NCBI GenBank assembly: GCA_900552645.1
Contig: USAN01000019.1
Span: forward strand, 1 to 26,237
Source of the DNA: an uncultured Bacteroides sp.
GTDB lineage: Bacteria > Bacteroidota > Bacteroidia > Bacteroidales > Bacteroidaceae
Length of the DNA: 26,237 nt
Direction of reading: 5' to 3'
The stretch's first letter is position 1, and the number at the start of each line of letters is the position of its first letter. The notes under the pieces are model-generated. The model made no database searches. It saw only the letters and a program-made list of their open reading frames with translations, and had not been told where the DNA came from. Both the position numbers and the translations under genes were made by a program. Of the stretch, positions 23,337 through 26,237 are shown one piece after another.

Positions 23337-23966
23337 ATGAAGACAAATTCAGAAATACGTCATATAGCGGTAGAGAAGCTTAGTGGCAATTGGGGGATAG
23401 GAGCGTGCATAACAATTGTATATGGATTAATATATAATTGGCCTAATATACCAAGAGTTACCGATTCATTAGGTATAACATCATCCTTGGGTATTCTTTC
23501 TATATTGTTATTACCAATTGTTTACGGATATGAAATTTCATATTTAGAAATGGTAAGAGGTAAGAAACTTGATTTCTCAATGCTGTTTGAAGGATTTAAG
23601 GATTATGGAAGAATATTGGGAACAACTCTACTTGTTGCTATATATACTCTTTTATGGACATTACTATTAATAATTCCCGGAATTATAAAAGCTTATTCTT
23701 ATTCCATGACATCTTTTATACTCAAAGATAATCCTGAATTGCAGTATAATGGTGCTATAGATAAAAGTATGGAAATGATGAGAGGTAAGAAGATGAAACT
23801 TTTTATACTCGATTTAAGTTTCATAGGATGGGCTATACTTTCATTATTCACGTTAGGAATAGGATTTTTGTTCCTATCTTCATACATACAGTCATCTCAT
23901 GCCGTGTTCTATGAAGAACTTAAAAACGAATTAACTCCTCATAGTGTAGAAATTATTGAAGAATAA
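23337..23966 (+). CDS. DUF975 family integral membrane protein
   Basis: 209 residues beginning with the DUF975 opening MKTNSEIRHIAVEKLSGNWG, followed by several membrane helices: about 21-35, 47-65, 90-118 with LLIIPGIIKAYSY, and 150-185. The segment between holds the characteristic AIDKSMEMMRGKKMKLF (about 138-154). The C-terminus is short, acidic and cytoplasmic-looking. The function of this family is unknown. It is downstream of ilvE by 20 bp and upstream of a strong terminator, but a role in amino-acid metabolism is not supported by anything in the protein itself. Confidence 0.85.
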   Translation: MKTNSEIRHIAVEKLSGNWGIGACITIVYGLIYNWPNIPRVTDSLGITSSLGILSILLLPIVYGYEISYLEMVRGKKLDFSMLFEGFKDYGRILGTTLLVAIYTLLWTLLLIIPGIIKAYSYSMTSFILKDNPELQYNGAIDKSMEMMRGKKMKLFILDLSFIGWAILSLFTLGIGFLFLSSYIQSSHAVFYEELKNELTPHSVEIIEE

Positions 23967-23987
23967 AAGTTTTTTAATTATATTCGG

Positions 23988-24022
23988 AAGGCTTGCAAAT
24001 CATATTGCAAGCCTTTTTTTTT
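23988..24022 (+). terminator. Rho-independent terminator after the DUF975 gene
   Basis: AAGGCTTGCAA (23988-23998) pairs with TTGCAAGCCTT (24005-24015) around a 6-nt loop, followed by a run of nine T (24014-24022). It is the most classical terminator in the window. Confidence 0.92.
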
Positions 24023-24042
24023 ATCATTAGCCGGATATTATC

Positions 24043-24050
24043 TAACTTTG
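24043..24050 (+). promoter_or_regulatory. Candidate -7 box of trmB-mrp
   Basis: TAACTTTG matches TAnnTTTG; the -33 region would fall on the T-run of the preceding terminator. The leader to the ATG at 24081 would be about 26 nt. Confidence 0.4.
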
Positions 24051-24080
24051 TCACAGATAAAATAAAATATTTGCATTTTC

Positions 24081-24839
24081 ATGGGAAAAGGAAAATTAGA
24101 AAAATTTGCTGATATGCGGGAGTATCCGCATGTGTTTGAATATCCTTACTCGGTGGCCGATGACATTCCTTTTGATATGAAAGGAAACTGGAACCGCGAT
24201 TTCTTTAAGAATGATAATCCTATTGTTCTTGAATTGGGATGTGGTAGAGGAGAGTATTGTGTAGGATTGGCCCGAATGTATCCTGATAAGAATTTTATAG
24301 GAGTAGATATAAAAGGTGCACGTATGTGGACAGGAGCTACAGAGGCTATTAAACAAGGACTTGGTAATGTGGCTTTTTTACGAACAAATATTGAAATAAT
24401 AGACCGATTCTTTGCAGCGAATGAGGTAAGTGAAATATGGCTTACTTTTTCCGATCCGCAAATGAAAAAGGCAACGAAGCGTCTTACTTCTACCTATTTT
24501 ATGAATCGTTACCGCAAGTTCCTTTCGGATAGTGGTATAGTACATCTTAAGACTGACAGTAACTTTATGTTTACTTATACAAAGTATATGGTAGAAGAGA
24601 ATAAGTTGCCGGTAGAATTTAGTACAGAAGATCTTTATCATTCTGGACTTGTTGATGATATTCTTGGAATACGTACTTATTACGAACAGCAATGGTTGGA
24701 TCGTGGTCTAAACATTAAATACATGAAGTTCCTTCTTCCCCACGAAGGAGAACTGAAAGAACCGGATGTTGAAATAGAACTTGATGAGTATAGAAGCTAT
24801 AATCGCAGCAAGAGAAGTGGATTGGCTACTAGTAAATGA
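24081..24839 (+). CDS. trmB: tRNA (guanine-N7)-methyltransferase
   Basis: 252 residues, a Rossmann-fold methyltransferase that makes m7G46 in the tRNA variable loop using S-adenosylmethionine. The SAM-binding motif is ELGCGRGEY (51-59), with VDIKGARMW (75-83) after it. The catalytic segment IWLTFSDPQMKKATKR (119-134) replaces the common HFPDPWPKKRH form, keeping DP and KK. The segment IRTYYEQQW (197-205) matches the family C-terminal substrate motif. A basic tail ends the protein. mrp follows 35 bp downstream. Confidence 0.93.
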   Translation: MGKGKLEKFADMREYPHVFEYPYSVADDIPFDMKGNWNRDFFKNDNPIVLELGCGRGEYCVGLARMYPDKNFIGVDIKGARMWTGATEAIKQGLGNVAFLRTNIEIIDRFFAANEVSEIWLTFSDPQMKKATKRLTSTYFMNRYRKFLSDSGIVHLKTDSNFMFTYTKYMVEENKLPVEFSTEDLYHSGLVDDILGIRTYYEQQWLDRGLNIKYMKFLLPHEGELKEPDVEIELDEYRSYNRSKRSGLATSK

Positions 24840-24874
24840 TCTTATAATTACAGTTATAAATTAAAGTTATAATT

Positions 24875-25975
24875 ATGACACTATATCCAAAACTTATACT
24901 CGATGCACTTGCAACAGTGCGTTATCCGGGTAATGGAAAGAATATTGTCGAGGCAGAGATGATTGCCGACAATCTTCGTATAGATGGAATGAATGTAAGT
25001 TTCTCTATTATATTCGAGAAACCTACAGATCCTTTTATGAAATCTATCATTAAATCGGCCGAAACAGCTATACATACTTATGTATCTCCAGATGTTAACG
25101 TAACGATTTCTGTAGAGAGTAATCAGGCTCCTCGTCCCGAGGTAGGAAAGATGCTGCCTTTGGTGAAGAATGTAATTGCAGTGTCTTCAGGAAAAGGTGG
25201 AGTAGGTAAATCTACCGTTGCTGCAAATCTGGCTGTGGCATTGGCTAAATTAGGCTATAAGGTAGGTTTGCTTGATGCCGATATATTTGGTCCGTCGGTA
25301 CCGAAGATGTTTCAGGTAGAAGATGCCCGTCCTTATGCCGAGAATGTAGAAGGAAGAGATCTTATCGTTCCTATAGAGAAGTATGGAATAAAACTACTTT
25401 CAATAGGTTTCTTTGTAGACCCCGACCAGGCTACTTTGTGGCGTGGAGGTATGGCTAGTAATGCTTTGAAACAGCTTATAGCCGATGCTAAATGGGGCGA
25501 ACTTGATTATTTTGTAATAGATACTCCTCCTGGCACAAGCGATATTCATCTTACATTAGTACAGACTCTGGCCATAACCGGAGCGGTTATTGTAAGTACG
25601 CCTCAGCAAGTTGCACTTGCCGATGCTAGAAAGGGAATAAATATGTATACAAACGACAAGGTAAATGTTCCTATCCTTGGTTTGATAGAAAATATGGCTT
25701 ACTTTACTCCAATGGAACTTCCTGAAAATAAATATTATATTTTTGGAAAAGAGGGAGCAAAGCAGTTGGCTAATGAAATGAATGTACCGTTGCTTGGCGA
25801 AATTCCTATTGTACAGAGTATTTGTGAAAACGGAGATAAAGGAACACCTGCTGCTCTTGATGAAAACAGCTTGACGGGACAGGCTTTCATTCAGTTGGCC
25901 GAGAATGTTGTAAAACAGACCGAGAAAAGAAATGCCGAGGAGGCGCCTACTCATATTGTTGAACTTAAGAAATGA
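24875..25975 (+). CDS. mrp: Mrp/ApbC/Nbp35-family P-loop ATPase
   Basis: 366 residues: an N-terminal MIP18/DUF59 domain (about 3-85), then a MinD-like ATPase with the deviant Walker A SGKGGVGKST (105-114), DADIFGPSVPKMF (134-146) and DTPPGTSD (216-223). Relatives act as Fe-S cluster carriers or scaffolds through a CxxC pair. Here the expected CxxC region reads AYFTPMELPENKYYIFG (275-291) with no Cys, and the only Cys in the protein is C317. The fold is clear; Fe-S carriage by the usual mechanism is doubtful. It lies downstream of trmB and ends at a strong terminator. Confidence 0.92.
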   Translation: MTLYPKLILDALATVRYPGNGKNIVEAEMIADNLRIDGMNVSFSIIFEKPTDPFMKSIIKSAETAIHTYVSPDVNVTISVESNQAPRPEVGKMLPLVKNVIAVSSGKGGVGKSTVAANLAVALAKLGYKVGLLDADIFGPSVPKMFQVEDARPYAENVEGRDLIVPIEKYGIKLLSIGFFVDPDQATLWRGGMASNALKQLIADAKWGELDYFVIDTPPGTSDIHLTLVQTLAITGAVIVSTPQQVALADARKGINMYTNDKVNVPILGLIENMAYFTPMELPENKYYIFGKEGAKQLANEMNVPLLGEIPIVQSICENGDKGTPAALDENSLTGQAFIQLAENVVKQTEKRNAEEAPTHIVELKK

Positions 25976-26010
25976 TGATATAGATTATTATTTTATAATC
26001 CATAAATATA

Positions 26011-26056
26011 AAAGAGCCATATCAAACTCTATTTTTGAGTAATGATATGGCTCTTT
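26011..26056 (+). terminator. Terminator hairpin after mrp
   Basis: AAAGAGCCATATCA (26011-26024) pairs perfectly with TGATATGGCTCTTT (26043-26056), with an inner ACTC/GAGT stem and a T-rich loop. It ends in TTT and lies 36 bp after the mrp stop. The following stretch to about 26160 shows no gene. Confidence 0.85.
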
Positions 26057-26162
26057 CTATATTCATAATTATGCAATATTTCAAATTCAAAAATCCTATT
26101 TTGCTGAATAGAACTTTTATTAGTTTATTACTGAAGTTTGTTGAATTATGGTAATATATAAT

Positions 26163-26237
26163 TTAATTTCTCTCCATTATTAACGTGAGTTCGACGAATT
26201 CAAAAGAGTTTAAGTTGTGTGTCAATAGTTCTTTCAA
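26163..26237 (-). CDS. Possible 3' end of an unidentified gene running off the right edge
   Basis: The minus strand is open for 24 codons from the window edge to a stop at 26163-26165, reading LNSFEFVELTLIMERN at its end. This stretch is somewhat richer in G and C than the flanking AT-rich DNA, which favours coding or a repeat end. I do not recognise the protein. It is short enough to be chance. Confidence 0.22.
   Translation of the reverse strand: MKELLTHNLNSFEFVELTLIMERN

Noticed and set aside
24840..24874. AT-rich TTATAATT repeats between trmB and mrp as a possible operator or terminator
   Set aside because: The pairing is weak and purely A/T, with no GC stem or consensus promoter; it looks like ordinary spacer DNA.
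25556..25954. 132-codon minus-strand frame inside mrp
   Set aside because: Antisense shadow of a gene with intact P-loop motifs; no promoter or family evidence.
1..26237. CRISPR arrays, tRNA or rRNA genes, prophage or integrase modules
   Set aside because: No regularly spaced repeats, cloverleaf-like segments, rRNA-like stretches or mobile-element protein motifs were seen.

Overview
The window looks like an ordinary chromosomal stretch from a member of the order Bacteroidales (Bacteroides/Prevotella-like). The evidence is low GC content and start codons preceded by A-rich stretches instead of Shine-Dalgarno sequences. Bacteroidetes-type promoter -7 boxes (TAnnTTTG) recur upstream of genes, and the first gene is an outer-membrane-receptor remnant ending in a beta-barrel terminal Phe. 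A methylmalonyl-CoA mutase pair (succinate/propionate metabolism) fits the same group. Genus cannot be fixed from the sequence alone. I see no rRNA, tRNA, CRISPR array, prophage or complete insertion sequence.

Layout from left to right: (1) 1-314, the 3' end of an outer-membrane beta-barrel gene, apparently frameshifted. (2) 331-2866, a DUF2461 gene, an orphan LuxR/NarL-type response regulator and the tRNA thiolase mnmA. (3) 3005-8181, cysK and the mutA-mutB operon, all on the minus strand. (4) 8466-11896, an AspT-family antiporter and an ABC-F ATPase, plus strand, separated by a long RNA hairpin. (5) 12074-13108, a YeeE/YedE sulfur-compound transporter. (6) 13246-14935, dTDP-glucose dehydratase rfbB and a YfcE-like phosphodiesterase, minus strand. 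(7) 14983-17055, polyphosphate kinase ppk1, divergent from the phosphodiesterase with overlapping promoters. (8) 17052-19089, a cytidylate-kinase-like protein and a MATE exporter, minus strand. (9) 19313-22194, a plus-strand operon of an exported subtilisin-like protease, xseA and xseB. (10) 22297-23966, ilvE and a DUF975 membrane protein. (11) 24081-25975, trmB and mrp, then a terminator and about 180 bp with no firm gene.

Functional threads: mutA-mutB interconvert succinyl-CoA and methylmalonyl-CoA. Three genes handle sulfur: cysK makes cysteine, MnmA uses cysteine-derived sulfur on tRNA, and the YeeE protein probably imports a reduced sulfur compound. mnmA and trmB modify tRNA, and ABC-F proteins act on the ribosome. 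xseA/xseB form exonuclease VII. Several convergent gene pairs abut or overlap at their stop codons. Strong hairpin terminators follow mutB, the ABC-F gene, the yeeE/rfbB junction, the DUF975 gene and mrp.

I did not find a convincing undescribed multi-gene system. The best leads are local: the long hairpin ahead of the promoterless ABC-F gene, interlocked yfcE/ppk1 promoters with a nearly leaderless ppk1 start, an Mrp protein without its Fe-S CxxC motif, a dyad at the cysK promoter, an 11-bp inverted repeat bracketing the mnmA promoter, and a Cys cluster in the MutA linker.
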